A stretch of 64,000 nt of DNA from Gillisia limnaea DSM 15749 (GCF_000243235.1 NZ_JH594606.1:3493709-3557708); one strand, 5' to 3'; shown: positions 1 to 9,395, counted from the first letter of the stretch. Notes: generated from the letters alone by a model not told the origin. Translations and numbers: made by a program.

Positions 1-7
1 GAATGGT

Positions 8-553
8 TTAATCCTTCTTTAAAAATTCTTCAATTTTTTTTGTGGCTATGTGGTAAGATGCTTTTAAAGCTCCTTCGCTGGTTTCCAGTATTTTTGCCAT
101 CTCACGATATTTTAATTCCTCGAAGTATTTCATATTAAAAACCTGTTGTTGTTTTTGCGGAAGCGTAGCAATGGCCCGGTGCAATTTTAGCTGAATTTCA
201 TTTCCTTCAAAATATACGTCACTTTCTAAATTATCGATAAGATGGCTTTGCAGTTCTGTAGAATCAATTTGTAATCTTTTAGCTTTTAGATTGAGAAAAG
301 TTATGGTTTCATTCGTGGCGATGCGGTACATCCAGGAGTAAAGTTGACTTTCTCCTTTGAATTTCTCAATATTCCGGTAGATTTTGATAAAGGTATTCTG
401 TAAAATATCATCCGTGTCCTCGTGATCTTTGGCCATATTCCGGATATGCCAATACAGCCGTTCCTTGTAGCAGGTAAGAAGGTCTTTAAAAGCCTCGTTT
501 CTGGTAGTGGGGTTTTTTAAATTCTCAAGTAATAAGGAGTCCTCCTTTTTCAA
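8..553 (-). CDS. ECF-type RNA polymerase sigma factor
   Basis: A 181-residue sigma-70 family protein of the extracytoplasmic-function size class. Region 2 lies at about residues 25-90, with the DDILQNTFIKIYRNI core helix and a WMYRIATN segment. Region 4, the helix-turn-helix that reads the -35 element, is at about 130-178 (LPQKQQQVF, YREMAKIL, then EGALKASYH). Regions 1 and 3 are absent, as in ECF factors. The stop codon is only seven bases from the window edge, so any cognate anti-sigma gene would lie outside. It is a different subgroup from the second ECF factor at 30.8 kb, as the sequences are only loosely similar. The target regulon cannot be read from the sequence. Confidence 0.93.
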   Translation of the reverse strand: MKKEDSLLLENLKNPTTRNEAFKDLLTCYKERLYWHIRNMAKDHEDTDDILQNTFIKIYRNIEKFKGESQLYSWMYRIATNETITFLNLKAKRLQIDSTELQSHLIDNLESDVYFEGNEIQLKLHRAIATLPQKQQQVFNMKYFEELKYREMAKILETSEGALKASYHIATKKIEEFLKKD

Positions 554-701
554 TGATTGAGTTTAAAATTAAGTTGTTAAAGTTATTGAAAAGTTTAATG
601 CAATACCCAGAATTACTCTTTCAATTTTGTAGGAATTTTGTAGGAATTAAAGGTACTCAATAAGACGAAATACATAAAAACAGGATAAAAAGCATTTTTA
701 T

Positions 702-732
702 TTTGGTAAAACCAATTTTAATAGTATATTTG
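702..732 (+). promoter_or_regulatory. Bacteroidota-type promoter, no annotated gene downstream
   Basis: TTTG at 702-705 and TATATTTG at 725-732 are separated by 19 bases, matching the Bacteroidota primary sigma consensus TTTG-N19-TAnnTTTG. A small inverted repeat TTGGT-aaa-ACCAA (703-715) overlaps the upstream element. The predicted start is near 739. No protein gene on this strand follows before two terminator-like hairpins. Confidence 0.6.
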
Positions 733-823
733 ATCATCAGAAATGATTTAATCTTTTTTTGCCCCAAGTAATTAAAATTGAATCGGCCATTTTTTCATCG
801 CCCCCCACGATGAAAAATGTTTT

Positions 824-857
824 AAAAATGGATGGACCTACTTCATCCATTTTTTTC
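824..857 (+). terminator. rho-independent terminator
   Basis: Arms AAAAATGGATG (824-834) and CATCCATTTTT (844-854), followed by T residues. It would end the candidate small RNA. Confidence 0.6.
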
Positions 858-865
858 TTTTAAAT

Positions 866-906
866 TAAAAACCTCCCGGATCTTAAAGACCTGGGAGGTT
901 TTTTTA
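866..906. terminator. bidirectional terminator
   Basis: Arms AAAAACCTCCC (867-877) and GGGAGGTTTTT (893-903), with a T run on either strand. It can stop the small RNA on plus and the ABC exporter transcript on minus, about 130 bases after that gene's stop. Confidence 0.75.
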
Positions 907-1032
907 TTTCTATCATTAGGGTTAGGGATACCTTGCTCGTTGAGTTCGGTACGGGAGATTACATCGAAATTCTTGATGTCAAATTCTTTTTACAAAACCA
1001 GTGAGGTTTCTCCCGTAATTGATTTGAAGTTT

Positions 1033-2856
1033 TTAATCAAAAGATTGCATTTCAACAAGCTTTCTATAAGTTCCATTATAGGTAAGTAAAGTCTCATGTT
1101 TTCCCTGCTCAACAATTTCTCCCCTATGCATTACTACGATCATATCGGCATTCTGAATTGTGGAGAGCCGGTGTGCAATTACTATGGAAGTTCTGTTCTT
1201 CATCATATTTTCCAGCGCCTTTTGTACCAGTTTTTCACTTTCAGTATCCAGTGCTGATGTGGCCTCATCCAAAATCATAATTGGTGGATTTTTAAGCACT
1301 GCCCGGGCTATAGAAAGTCGTTGTTTCTGGCCACCGCTTAGTTTATTTCCACTGTCTCCTATATTGGTTTCCATTCCTTTGGGAAGATCTTTTACAAATT
1401 CCCATGCATTCGCAATTTTTAAAGCATCTATAATCTCGTCATTTGTGGCAGTTACTTTCCCCAGGGAAACATTGTTTTTGATAGTATCGTTAAACAAAAT
1501 AGAATCCTGAGTGACTAATCCCATCAAACTTCTAAGGGAATGTTTGGTGATTTGCCTAATATCTGTTCCGTCTATTTTAATTGTTCCTTCATTTACATCA
1601 TAAAACCTGGTAACCAAATTTGCAATAGTAGATTTTCCACTTCCGGATTGTCCTACAAGGGCAACCGTGCTTCCTTTTGGAACGGTAAGGCTAAAGTTTT
1701 TTAGTACGAATTCATCTTCATATTTGAAACTGATATTTTCAATTACTACTTCCTTCTCGAAATCTTTGACAATAATGGCATCTTTAGCATCTGTAAGGTT
1801 AGAAGGGGTTTCCAATACTTCTATGATCCTCTCTGCTGCTGCATTCCCTTTTTTAACACTGTAGGTTGCTTTTGAGATCTGCTTTGCTGGGGTAAGTATA
1901 TTGTAAGCCAATCCTAAAAAAGCAATAAAAGCTGCAGCGTTTAAAGTACCCTCTACCAGGACCATATTCCCTCCAAACCATAAAATTATAACAATTACAA
2001 AAATCCCAAGGAATTCACTTGCAGGGGAGGCCAGGTTTTGGCGGTTAATCAGGCTGTTTAGGATAGTGTTAAGCTTATTTGTAGAATCCTGGAATTTTTC
2101 CTGGAACCTGCCCTCTGCGTTAAACCCCTTAATTATCTTTAAACTTGAAAGGGTTTCTTCAACAATGGATAAGAAATGCCCGTTTTCTTCCTGAGCTTTT
2201 CTGGATTGGGATTTTAGCTTCTTTCCTATTACAGATATTATAAACCCTGAAATCGGTAAAAATATGAATACAAAAATGGTGAGTTTTGCACTTATCATTA
2301 ACATTGCAATAATGGTAAAAATAATGGTCAACGGCTCACGCACAATAAGCTCCAGAATAGATAAAAACGAAGTTTGAACTTCGTTAACATCTGCAGTAAT
2401 CCTGGAGATAGTATCTCCTTTTTTCTTTTCAGAAAAATAAGAGATCGGTAATTCAAGGATCTTTTTGTAGACCGCATCACGCACATCCCGCAGAACACCA
2501 TTCCGGAGAAAAGTGATAAAGAATGCGGCCAGATAACCGAATAGGTTTTTTAGAAAAAACAATGAAACTACAATTGCGCAAATGAAGATAAGGGCAGAGA
2601 CTTCATCTTCAGCCACCCGCTGGCTTACATTATAATTAAAATAATCTACTGTAAAATCTTTAATTCCGGTGATACCTTCCCACTCGGGTTTTTCAGCTAC
2701 ACGTTTACTTTTATCGAATAAAATGTTGATTACAGGAATTAGTGCAATAAAAGAAAGGGTGCTAAACAGTGCATAAAATATATTGCAAATAATATTAAGT
2801 ACAGCAAAACGCTTGTAAGGCCTTGCGTACTGAAGGATTTTTCTGAAATATGTCAT
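1033..2856 (-). CDS. ABC exporter, MsbA-like fused permease/ATPase
   Basis: A 607-residue half-transporter: six-helix exporter transmembrane domain (about 1-330) followed by one nucleotide-binding domain. Visible ATPase motifs are Walker A GQSGSGKST (402-410), Q-loop VTQD, signature LSGGQ (506-510), Walker B MILDEATSALD (about 522-532) and H-loop AHRLST (about 561). It should work as a homodimer in the inner membrane. The family includes lipid A-core and multidrug exporters and the substrate cannot be fixed here; MsbA-type lipid export is a common assignment in Bacteroidota. The start lies 10 bases after the stop of the phosphohexomutase gene, so the two are probably cotranscribed in a block with the glycosyltransferase upstream. 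Confidence 0.93.
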   Translation of the reverse strand: MTYFRKILQYARPYKRFAVLNIICNIFYALFSTLSFIALIPVINILFDKSKRVAEKPEWEGITGIKDFTVDYFNYNVSQRVAEDEVSALIFICAIVVSLFFLKNLFGYLAAFFITFLRNGVLRDVRDAVYKKILELPISYFSEKKKGDTISRITADVNEVQTSFLSILELIVREPLTIIFTIIAMLMISAKLTIFVFIFLPISGFIISVIGKKLKSQSRKAQEENGHFLSIVEETLSSLKIIKGFNAEGRFQEKFQDSTNKLNTILNSLINRQNLASPASEFLGIFVIVIILWFGGNMVLVEGTLNAAAFIAFLGLAYNILTPAKQISKATYSVKKGNAAAERIIEVLETPSNLTDAKDAIIVKDFEKEVVIENISFKYEDEFVLKNFSLTVPKGSTVALVGQSGSGKSTIANLVTRFYDVNEGTIKIDGTDIRQITKHSLRSLMGLVTQDSILFNDTIKNNVSLGKVTATNDEIIDALKIANAWEFVKDLPKGMETNIGDSGNKLSGGQKQRLSIARAVLKNPPIMILDEATSALDTESEKLVQKALENMMKNRTSIVIAHRLSTIQNADMIVVMHRGEIVEQGKHETLLTYNGTYRKLVEMQSFD

Positions 2857-2866
2857 TTAGTTTTAA

Positions 2867-4597
2867 TTAATCCAGGTGTAGATCAGCTTTTATTTTTACT
2901 ATTTTTCCCTTCAATTGCTCACTGGCATCTTCAAATTCTTCAATTGATTTTAATTCGCTGTTTACACTGATGTAGAATTTGATCTTAGGTTCTGTTCCAC
3001 TTGGGCGTGCTGCGATTTTTGTGCCTTCTTCCGTATAATAGATCAGCACATTGGATTTAGGAATATCCAGGGTGTGTTTGGTATGGTCCTGAAGATTTTT
3101 TGCTTCAGAAGATTGATAATCTTCGATCAATACAATTTTTTCCCCGTTGATTTCAGAAAGTGGATTTTCTCTTAAATCTACCATCATTTGTTTTATCTGG
3201 GATTCCCCGTCCATTCCTTTTTTCACCAATGAAATAAGTTCTTCCCGGTACAACCCATATTCAGTATAAAGTTCAAGAAGTTTTTTGTAAAATGAACTTC
3301 CTTCGGCCCCCATCTGGGCCGCGATCTCGCAGGCAAGTAGGGTAGCGGTTGCTGCATCTTTATCTCTTACAAAATCACCAACCATATATCCAAAACTTTC
3401 TTCACCACCTCCAACAAAATCCAATTCCGGATGGTCCTTGATCAATTTAGCGATCCATTTAAAACCGGTGAGAACTTCGTGGTACTGGGCACCAGAATTT
3501 TCGGTAATATTTTTAAGCATGGGGGTAGAAACAATCGTAGAGGCCACGAAGGAGTTTTTATTCAATTTCCCTTCTTTTTTCCATTGCTCCAGTAAAAACC
3601 AGGTCATCACAACCATGGTCTGGTTACCATTAAGTAGTATCAGGTTGTTGTTAAGGTCTCTTACGGCAATCCCAAGGCGATCGCCATCGGGATCGGTTCC
3701 AATTACGATATCTGCATCTTTTTCTTCAGCAAGGTCCATCGCCATTTTCAGGGCTTCAGGTTCTTCAGGATTGGGTGATTTTACCGTGGGAAAGTTTCCA
3801 TCCGGCTCATCCTGTTCCTTCACGGTGAAAACGTTCTTGTAACCTGCTTTGGCCAGTACTTGAGGATTAACAGTAGAGGAAGTTCCATGAAGCGAAGTGA
3901 AAACGATCTTTAGATTATCTTTTGCAGAGGAAGAAGTATCAAAACTTCCATTCTTAACTGAAGCTTCAATAAAAGCATTATCCACTTTTTCATCTATAAC
4001 TTCAATCAGATCTTTGTTTGCTTCAAATTTGATCTCATTATATTCAAGTTTTTCTATTTCCTGAATTATCATATTGTCCTGAGGTGGCACCAATTGTCCG
4101 CCATCCTGCCAGTAAACCTTATAACCATTATATTCCGGGGGATTGTGACTGGCAGTAAGGACGATTCCGCAGTGGCAATCCAAATATTTTACCGCAAAAG
4201 AAAGTTCAGGAGTAGAACGCAGATCTGAAAATAAAAAAACCTTGATTCCATTTGCAGAAAACACATTAGCCACTATTTGAGCCAATTGCCTGCTATTTTT
4301 GCGGCAATCGTACGCGATCACAACTTTTAGATCTTCTCCCTTAAATTCCTGTTTAAGTATGTTTGAAATTCCCTGGGTGTTTTTCCCGAGGGTGTATTTA
4401 TTGATCCTGTTTGGTCCAACTCCCATAATATCGCGCATTCCCCCAGTACCAAAAGAAGTGTTCTTATAAAAACTCTCTTCCAGTTCTATTGGGTTGTTAT
4501 CTATAAGGTATTGAACTCTTTCACGTGTTTCCTTGTCGAAAGGATGAGACAGCCACGCTTTAGCTTTGGTAAGTATCTCAGGTTTTATTCTTGACAT
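2867..4597 (-). CDS. phosphohexomutase (phosphoglucomutase/phosphomannomutase)
   Basis: A 576-residue alpha-D-phosphohexomutase, interconverting hexose-6-phosphate and hexose-1-phosphate through a phosphoserine intermediate in the cytoplasm. The active-site serine is Ser150 in TASHNPPEYNG. The metal-binding loop GTDPDGDRLG, the sugar-recognition loop GGEESFGYM and the phosphate-binding loop RPSGTEPKIK all appear in the expected order. The length fits the PgcA-like group that prefers glucose phosphates, but mannose or broad specificity is possible. Between a glycosyltransferase gene and an ABC exporter gene it could supply hexose-1-phosphate for nucleotide sugars used in envelope glycans; that link is inferred from position. 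Confidence 0.93.
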   Translation of the reverse strand: MSRIKPEILTKAKAWLSHPFDKETRERVQYLIDNNPIELEESFYKNTSFGTGGMRDIMGVGPNRINKYTLGKNTQGISNILKQEFKGEDLKVVIAYDCRKNSRQLAQIVANVFSANGIKVFLFSDLRSTPELSFAVKYLDCHCGIVLTASHNPPEYNGYKVYWQDGGQLVPPQDNMIIQEIEKLEYNEIKFEANKDLIEVIDEKVDNAFIEASVKNGSFDTSSSAKDNLKIVFTSLHGTSSTVNPQVLAKAGYKNVFTVKEQDEPDGNFPTVKSPNPEEPEALKMAMDLAEEKDADIVIGTDPDGDRLGIAVRDLNNNLILLNGNQTMVVMTWFLLEQWKKEGKLNKNSFVASTIVSTPMLKNITENSGAQYHEVLTGFKWIAKLIKDHPELDFVGGGEESFGYMVGDFVRDKDAATATLLACEIAAQMGAEGSSFYKKLLELYTEYGLYREELISLVKKGMDGESQIKQMMVDLRENPLSEINGEKIVLIEDYQSSEAKNLQDHTKHTLDIPKSNVLIYYTEEGTKIAARPSGTEPKIKFYISVNSELKSIEEFEDASEQLKGKIVKIKADLHLD

Positions 4598-4644
4598 TTG
4601 CTAAAATTTTAGAAACAAAAATAAGGATTTTATGCCGGGAGTGA

Positions 4645-5604
4645 TTAATTTATTCCTGTTGTTTTGCTGATCAAATAACGTTCTTTTTCACGTTTACTTC
4701 TTAAAATGAGTTCTCCAAGGAATCCTGCGAGGAAAAACTGGGTTCCTATCACCATAAGGATGAGAGCGATGTAAAACCATGGATTATCCGTCACGAGGAT
4801 ATTGGGTTGGCTGTGATACATTTTATAAAGTTTGGAAAGACCTATCCAGATTGCGGCAATAAATCCAAAAAAGAACATTAGCACGCCAAGGGCACCAAAA
4901 AGGTGCATAGGTCTTTTTCCAAATTTCGACAAAAACCAAATGCTTATAAGATCCAGAAAACCATTGATAAAACGCTCCATTCCAAATTTGGTTTTACCAT
5001 ATTTCCGGGCCTGATGCTTTACTTCTTTTTCTCCTATTTTTACAAAACCCGCATTTTTAGCCAATACTGGAATATAACGATGCATTTCTCCGTACACATC
5101 AATATTTTTAATAACCCTTTTATTATAAGCTTTTAGCCCACAATTAAAATCGTGAAGTTTTACTCCGGAGGTTTTCCGGGCTGCAGCGTTAAATAGTTTT
5201 GAAGGTAGATTTTTGGACAAAACCGAATCATATCGCTTTTTCTTCCAGCCGGAGATCAGGTCGTAATTTTCCTTTTTTATTAGGTCATACAATTCAGGAA
5301 TTTCGTCGGGATTATCTTGTAAATCTGCATCCATGGTGATTACAACATCACCCTTAGCAGCAAGAAACCCTGCATGAAGTGCCTGGGATTTTCCATAGTT
5401 CCTATTGAATTTAATACCTTTTACGGCCGGATCTTTCAATGCTAAATTTGAGATGGTGTCCCAGGATTCATCAGTACTGCCATCGTCAATAAAAATTATT
5501 TCATAGGAATAGGAATTGGATTGCATCACAGATACAATCCAATTATATAATTCCGGTAAAGATTCTTCCTCGTTTAAAAGAGGAATAACTATGGATAATT
5601 GCAT
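4645..5604 (-). CDS. family 2 glycosyltransferase, DPM1/GtrB-like
   Basis: A 319-residue membrane-anchored GT2 enzyme. The GT-A domain starts at once (SIVIPLLNEEESLPEL), with the FIDDGSTD nucleotide-binding segment and a DxD metal site at Asp92-Ala-Asp94, followed by LQDNP. Two transmembrane helices lie near 235-260 and 275-300. This layout is typical of enzymes that load glucose or mannose onto polyprenyl phosphate. The acceptor cannot be determined. It starts three bases after the stop of the DUF4199 gene (minus-strand order), suggesting translational coupling. Confidence 0.9.
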   Translation of the reverse strand: MQLSIVIPLLNEEESLPELYNWIVSVMQSNSYSYEIIFIDDGSTDESWDTISNLALKDPAVKGIKFNRNYGKSQALHAGFLAAKGDVVITMDADLQDNPDEIPELYDLIKKENYDLISGWKKKRYDSVLSKNLPSKLFNAAARKTSGVKLHDFNCGLKAYNKRVIKNIDVYGEMHRYIPVLAKNAGFVKIGEKEVKHQARKYGKTKFGMERFINGFLDLISIWFLSKFGKRPMHLFGALGVLMFFFGFIAAIWIGLSKLYKMYHSQPNILVTDNPWFYIALILMVIGTQFFLAGFLGELILRSKREKERYLISKTTGIN

Positions 5605-5607
5605 AAA

Positions 5608-6141
5608 TTATGCTCTATTTGGATCTTTTTCCTTAAATATTGCTGCTATTATTAAAGACAAAATTGCATAAAGAACTATGGAAAAAGCAAATCCCATAAA
5701 TAAATTTTTCCATCCAAAAGGATTATTCCCTTCCTGTTGTGCAATAGCGGCATCTATTTGTTCTTGTGGCGCACCAAATTTCTCCATCATTTCACGACTT
5801 GCTTCCAGGGTCATTTCCTGTACATATTGAGCTGCTTCTGAATCTATGAAGTTAAAAAGTATCCCGGTAAAAGCTATTGAAATCAATGAGCCAAGTAGAA
5901 CGGTGAAGAAGAATGCAGAAAACGCGCTTTTAAATGAAAAGAAAGGTTCTGCATCAATAGCTTTAACTTTTTTTACAGCCATAATTCCTATTACAAGAAC
6001 AATCGAAAAATTGATAAGGGTTACATACCACTTGGTGAACAATTCAAGACTTAAAGCATAAATAACTACTGTGATTAACATAGAAATTACGCCTAAAGTA
6101 AGACCATAAGGAACAATAACAGATTGTAAAGATTTTTTCAT
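5608..6141 (-). CDS. DUF4199 family membrane protein
   Basis: A 177-residue protein with about four hydrophobic segments (roughly 10-30, 36-55, 70-98, 148-168) and a polar stretch at 100-145. The layout and sequence match the Bacteroidota family DUF4199, whose function is unknown. It is first in the minus-strand block with the glycosyltransferase, phosphohexomutase and ABC exporter. A -10-like TATATTTG on minus (plus 6175-6182) fits a promoter just upstream; its -33 partner is not clear. Confidence 0.85.
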   Translation of the reverse strand: MKKSLQSVIVPYGLTLGVISMLITVVIYALSLELFTKWYVTLINFSIVLVIGIMAVKKVKAIDAEPFFSFKSAFSAFFFTVLLGSLISIAFTGILFNFIDSEAAQYVQEMTLEASREMMEKFGAPQEQIDAAIAQQEGNNPFGWKNLFMGFAFSIVLYAILSLIIAAIFKEKDPNRA

Positions 6142-6250
6142 TAGATTAATTATTGGTTATATGGCATTAGTAAACAAATATAGGAAAACGTTACATACCG
6201 CTGAATTTTAAGTGTAAATTGAAGTCTTTTAAAATTTCAGCCAGAATTAG

Positions 6251-6280
6251 TTTGATATTTATTAAAATTGCTTAAATTTG
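6251..6280 (+). promoter_or_regulatory. promoter of rpmE2
   Basis: TTTG (6251-6254), 18-base spacer, TAAATTTG (6273-6280). It fits the Bacteroidota consensus and shows that translation cannot begin at the in-frame TTG at 6278, which lies inside the -7 box. Confidence 0.75.
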
Positions 6281-6319
6281 CCACTCGAAAAACGAACACG
6301 ATATTTAAAGAATAAAGCG

Positions 6320-6571
6320 ATGAAGCAGGGAATCCATCCGGAAAATTATAGATTGGTAGCATTTAAAGATATGTCCAACGAGGAGGTATTTATTACTAAA
6401 TCTACCGCAAATACTAAAGAAACTATAGAAGTTGAAGGTACAGAGTATCCATTGGTAAAAATGGAAATCTCAAGAACCTCTCATCCTTTCTACACTGGGA
6501 AATCCAAATTACTGGATACGGCAGGTAGAATTGATAAATTCAAAAATAAATACGCCAAATTCAAGAAATAA
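6320..6571 (+). CDS. rpmE2: 50S ribosomal protein L31 type B
   Basis: An 83-residue protein starting [11 protein letters not shown] and ending with the HPFYTGK and DKFKNKYAK segments typical of L31. There is no CxxC zinc motif, so it is the type B (zinc-independent) form. The reading frame stays open upstream to 6278, but that codon lies in the promoter -7 box, so the ATG at 6320 is the start. Single-gene unit with its own promoter and terminator. In organisms with both forms, type B replaces the zinc-containing L31 under zinc shortage; whether a second L31 exists here is unknown. Confidence 0.95.
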   Translation: MKQGIHPENYRLVAFKDMSNEEVFITKSTANTKETIEVEGTEYPLVKMEISRTSHPFYTGKSKLLDTAGRIDKFKNKYAKFKK

Positions 6572-6592
6572 GATTCTTGTTTTAAAAATAAT

Positions 6593-6627
6593 AAAGCCTT
6601 CAGAAATGAGGGCTTTTTGCTTTTTTG
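6593..6627 (+). terminator. terminator of rpmE2
   Basis: AAAGCCTTC (6593-6601) pairs with GAGGGCTTT (6609-6617) before a T-rich tail. Confidence 0.75.
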
Positions 6628-6721
6628 GGTTTTATATTCTATTTGTTTTTAAATAGTGTCATCCCAGGGATATAGCACGATTTTTATTTTCCTCGTACCT
6701 TTACTCCATAAATTTTTTAGT

Positions 6722-7894
6722 ATGAACTATATTTTATTTGATGGATCGGCAAGAAGACAGTTGCTTCCTTTTACTTTTACCCGGCCCGTTGCCGATATTA
6801 GAGTTGGGATTCTCACCATTCGCGAGAAATGGGAAAGGCTTTTAATTACTACTACTTCAACAGTTACTGAAGATTATTTATCTCAAAAATGGCCTATGGT
6901 GGAAATGCCGGAGAACATAATGATCAATGCTTCCTATCTTCCTACACCCGAATTTCTAGCTCAAATTGAAGATCTTAAAGCGGATCAGGCGATCTTTCAT
7001 GGTGACGAGATCGTCGCTTTTTTCACTATTGAAGATCAGGAGGTCGATTTTGACAACTTTACACAACTTGAATTACAGGGAGACGTTTTTCACCTGGGAA
7101 ATACCTGGGATATTTTCTCAAAAAATGGAGAAGCGATTGCTGCCGATTTTGATTTAATAACCAAAAACAGGCATAGCGAACCCATTCCAACCTCTAACAA
7201 TGTTCTTTCATCTCAAAACATTTTCATAGAAAAAGGAGCTAAAGTTGAATTTTCCACTCTAAATGCTTCTGAAGGTCCAATATATATAGGGGCAGATGCA
7301 GAGGTGATGGAAGGCAGCATGATACGCGGTCCATTCGCGCTTTGTGAAAATTCTGTTTTAAAAATGGGGTCTAAAATATACGGTCCTACTACGGTGGGCC
7401 CATTTTCGAAGGTTGGGGGAGAGGTTAATAACTCGGTTATTTTTGCCTATTCCAACAAAGGTCATGATGGTTTTTTAGGTAATTCAGTAATTGGGGAATG
7501 GTGTAATCTTGGCGCCGATACTAACAATTCCAATTTAAAAAACAATTATGCAGAGGTAAGGCTTTGGGATTATGAATCGGAAGGTTTTGCGAGAACAGGC
7601 TTGCAATTTTGCGGATTAATGATGGGAGATCACAGTAAATGCGGGATCAATACTATGTTTAACACAGGTACTGTCATTGGTGTAAGTGCAAATATCTTCG
7701 GAAGTGGATTTCCACGCAATTTTGTTCCCAGCTTTAGTTGGGGAGGAAGCAGCGGAATGACGACTTATAAAACCATTAAAGCCTTTGAAGTGGCTGAAGT
7801 TGTTATGAAACGAAGGAATATCGAATTCACTAATGATGATAAAGCAATTTTAGAACAGGTTTTCGATGAGACCAAAAAGTGGAGGAAAGACTAA
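6722..7894 (+). CDS. alternative GlmU-type sugar nucleotidyltransferase/acyltransferase
   Basis: A 390-residue protein opening MNYILFDG, with the LPFTFTRPVADIRVG segment characteristic of the Bacteroidota alternative GlmU family (TIGR03991). The C-terminal half (about 190-360) shows the short hydrophobic repeats of a left-handed beta-helix acyltransferase domain. The family is predicted to perform the GlcNAc-1-phosphate acetyl- and uridylyl-transfer steps towards UDP-GlcNAc, feeding peptidoglycan and lipid A. The frame is open back to 6656 with a GTG, but family members start at this MNYI methionine. Next on the same strand is mtaB, after 166 bases. Confidence 0.85.
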   Translation: MNYILFDGSARRQLLPFTFTRPVADIRVGILTIREKWERLLITTTSTVTEDYLSQKWPMVEMPENIMINASYLPTPEFLAQIEDLKADQAIFHGDEIVAFFTIEDQEVDFDNFTQLELQGDVFHLGNTWDIFSKNGEAIAADFDLITKNRHSEPIPTSNNVLSSQNIFIEKGAKVEFSTLNASEGPIYIGADAEVMEGSMIRGPFALCENSVLKMGSKIYGPTTVGPFSKVGGEVNNSVIFAYSNKGHDGFLGNSVIGEWCNLGADTNNSNLKNNYAEVRLWDYESEGFARTGLQFCGLMMGDHSKCGINTMFNTGTVIGVSANIFGSGFPRNFVPSFSWGGSSGMTTYKTIKAFEVAEVVMKRRNIEFTNDDKAILEQVFDETKKWRKD

Positions 7895-8060
7895 ATTTGA
7901 TTCGAAGATCGTAAAGGTTAACGTTGGTGTTTTCTGGAAAATCTCTAAGAAATTCAAAGTTTTTTACAATTTTCTTTAGCCCAGGCCATTTTAATAACCC
8001 GATAAAAGTGGGTATATTTGCAAGCCCTAATTTCAGGCATAATTTTAAATAAATCAGGTG

Positions 8061-9395
8061 ATGAGCAATCCTAAAAAAGTGGCTTTTTATACCTTGGGCT
8101 GTAAGCTCAATTTTTCTGAAACTTCCACCATTGCGCGTTCCTTTAAAGAGGAAGGTTTTCAGCGTGTTGATTTTTCTGAACATGCCGATATTTATGTAAT
8201 CAACACCTGCTCTGTTACCGAGAATGCCGATAAGCGTTTCAAAACTATCGTAAAACATGCCCAGAAGGCAAATGAAGATGCTTTTGTAATTGCCATTGGC
8301 TGTTATGCTCAGTTAAAACCCGAAGAATTAGCCGATGTTGATGGTGTAGATCTGGTTTTAGGTGCTTCAGAAAAATTTAAGATCACCGATTATTTAAACG
8401 ATCTCACCAAATCTGATTTTGCTGAAATCCATTCCTGCGAAATTTCAGAAGCCGATTTTTATGTAAGTGCATACTCTTTTGGGGATAGGACCCGGGCGTT
8501 TTTAAAAGTCCAGGATGGTTGTGATTATAAATGTACCTACTGTACCATTCCACTGGCAAGAGGTATTTCGAGAAGTGATAAGCTGGAGAACGTGTTGAAA
8601 AATGCTTCAGAAATTTCGGCTAAAGGGATTAAAGAGATCGTACTTACAGGAGTGAATATTGGAGATTATGGAAAAGGGGAATTCGGGAATAAAAAACATG
8701 AACACACCTTTTTAGATCTTGTAAAAGCATTGGACAAAGTTACTGGAATTGAGCGTTTGCGAATTTCTTCCATAGAACCAAATCTTTTAAAAAATGAAAC
8801 AATTGATTTTGTGGCCCAAAGCAATTCCTTTGTGCCTCACTTTCATATTCCGTTGCAAAGTGGTTCTAATAACATCCTAAAAGCGATGAAACGCCGGTAT
8901 ATGAAGGAATTGTATACTAACAGAGTTGCTCAAATAAAAACGGTAATGCCCAATGCCTGTATAGGTGTTGATGTTATTGTTGGTTTTCCTGGAGAAACGG
9001 AAGAATACTTTTTAGAGACTTATAATTTCTTAAACGAACTCGATATTTCTTATTTACACGTATTTGCCTATTCTGAGCGGGAAAATACTCCTGCGGCAGA
9101 AATGGAGGAAATAGTTCCGGCAAGAGTGCGAAAAAAACGAAGTAAAATGCTTAGAGGACTTTCGGCGAAAAAACGAAGGGCTTTTTATGAAAGTCAGCTA
9201 GGGACTTCCCATACCGTTCTTTTTGAAGGTGAAAATAAGCAAGGTTACATCCACGGGTTTACAGAAAATTATGTTAAGGTGAAAACTCCCTGGAATCCTG
9301 AGCTTGTTAATACCTTGCATGAAATTGAACTTGAAAAAATAGATGAAGACGGGTTGGTGCGTTTCAACTATAAAAATTCTTCTGTCGCGGTTTAA
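8061..9395 (+). CDS. mtaB: tRNA t6A37 methylthiotransferase MtaB
   Basis: A 444-residue radical-SAM methylthiotransferase that converts t6A37 to ms2t6A37 in ANN-decoding tRNAs. The N-terminal MTTase domain carries the three auxiliary-cluster cysteines Cys14 (TLGCKLN), Cys50 (NTCSVTE) and Cys81 (IGCYAQ). The radical-SAM cluster motif is C154-DYK-C158-TY-C161. A TRAM-like C-terminal domain follows (about 375-440). The TLGCKLN signature separates MtaB from MiaB and RimO. A GTG precedes the ATG by one codon; ATG is preferred. A TATATTTG box at 8013-8020 is a likely -7 element. The last four bases overlap the convergent gene at 9392. Confidence 0.95.
   Translation: MSNPKKVAFYTLGCKLNFSETSTIARSFKEEGFQRVDFSEHADIYVINTCSVTENADKRFKTIVKHAQKANEDAFVIAIGCYAQLKPEELADVDGVDLVLGASEKFKITDYLNDLTKSDFAEIHSCEISEADFYVSAYSFGDRTRAFLKVQDGCDYKCTYCTIPLARGISRSDKLENVLKNASEISAKGIKEIVLTGVNIGDYGKGEFGNKKHEHTFLDLVKALDKVTGIERLRISSIEPNLLKNETIDFVAQSNSFVPHFHIPLQSGSNNILKAMKRRYMKELYTNRVAQIKTVMPNACIGVDVIVGFPGETEEYFLETYNFLNELDISYLHVFAYSERENTPAAEMEEIVPARVRKKRSKMLRGLSAKKRRAFYESQLGTSHTVLFEGENKQGYIHGFTENYVKVKTPWNPELVNTLHEIELEKIDEDGLVRFNYKNSSVAV

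Larger units (their letters stand above)
739..906 (+). ncRNA. candidate small RNA between promoter and terminators
   Basis: A strong promoter (702-732) faces a 120-170 nt stretch with three stem-loops: 788-819 (CATTTTTTCATCG / CGATGAAAAATG), 824-857 (AAAAATGGATG / CATCCATTTTT followed by U) and 866-906 (AACCTCCC / GGGAGGTT followed by U). The flanking genes are both on the other strand, so this is not a leader for a neighbour. A 17-codon ORF (ATG at 810) runs through the second hairpin but looks incidental. I do not recognise it as 6S, tmRNA or another known family. Transcription is inferred only from the promoter and terminators. Confidence 0.45.

Noticed and set aside
832-1089. 85-codon ORF on plus
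   Set aside because: It runs through two terminators and the end of the ABC exporter gene; the encoded sequence is not protein-like.
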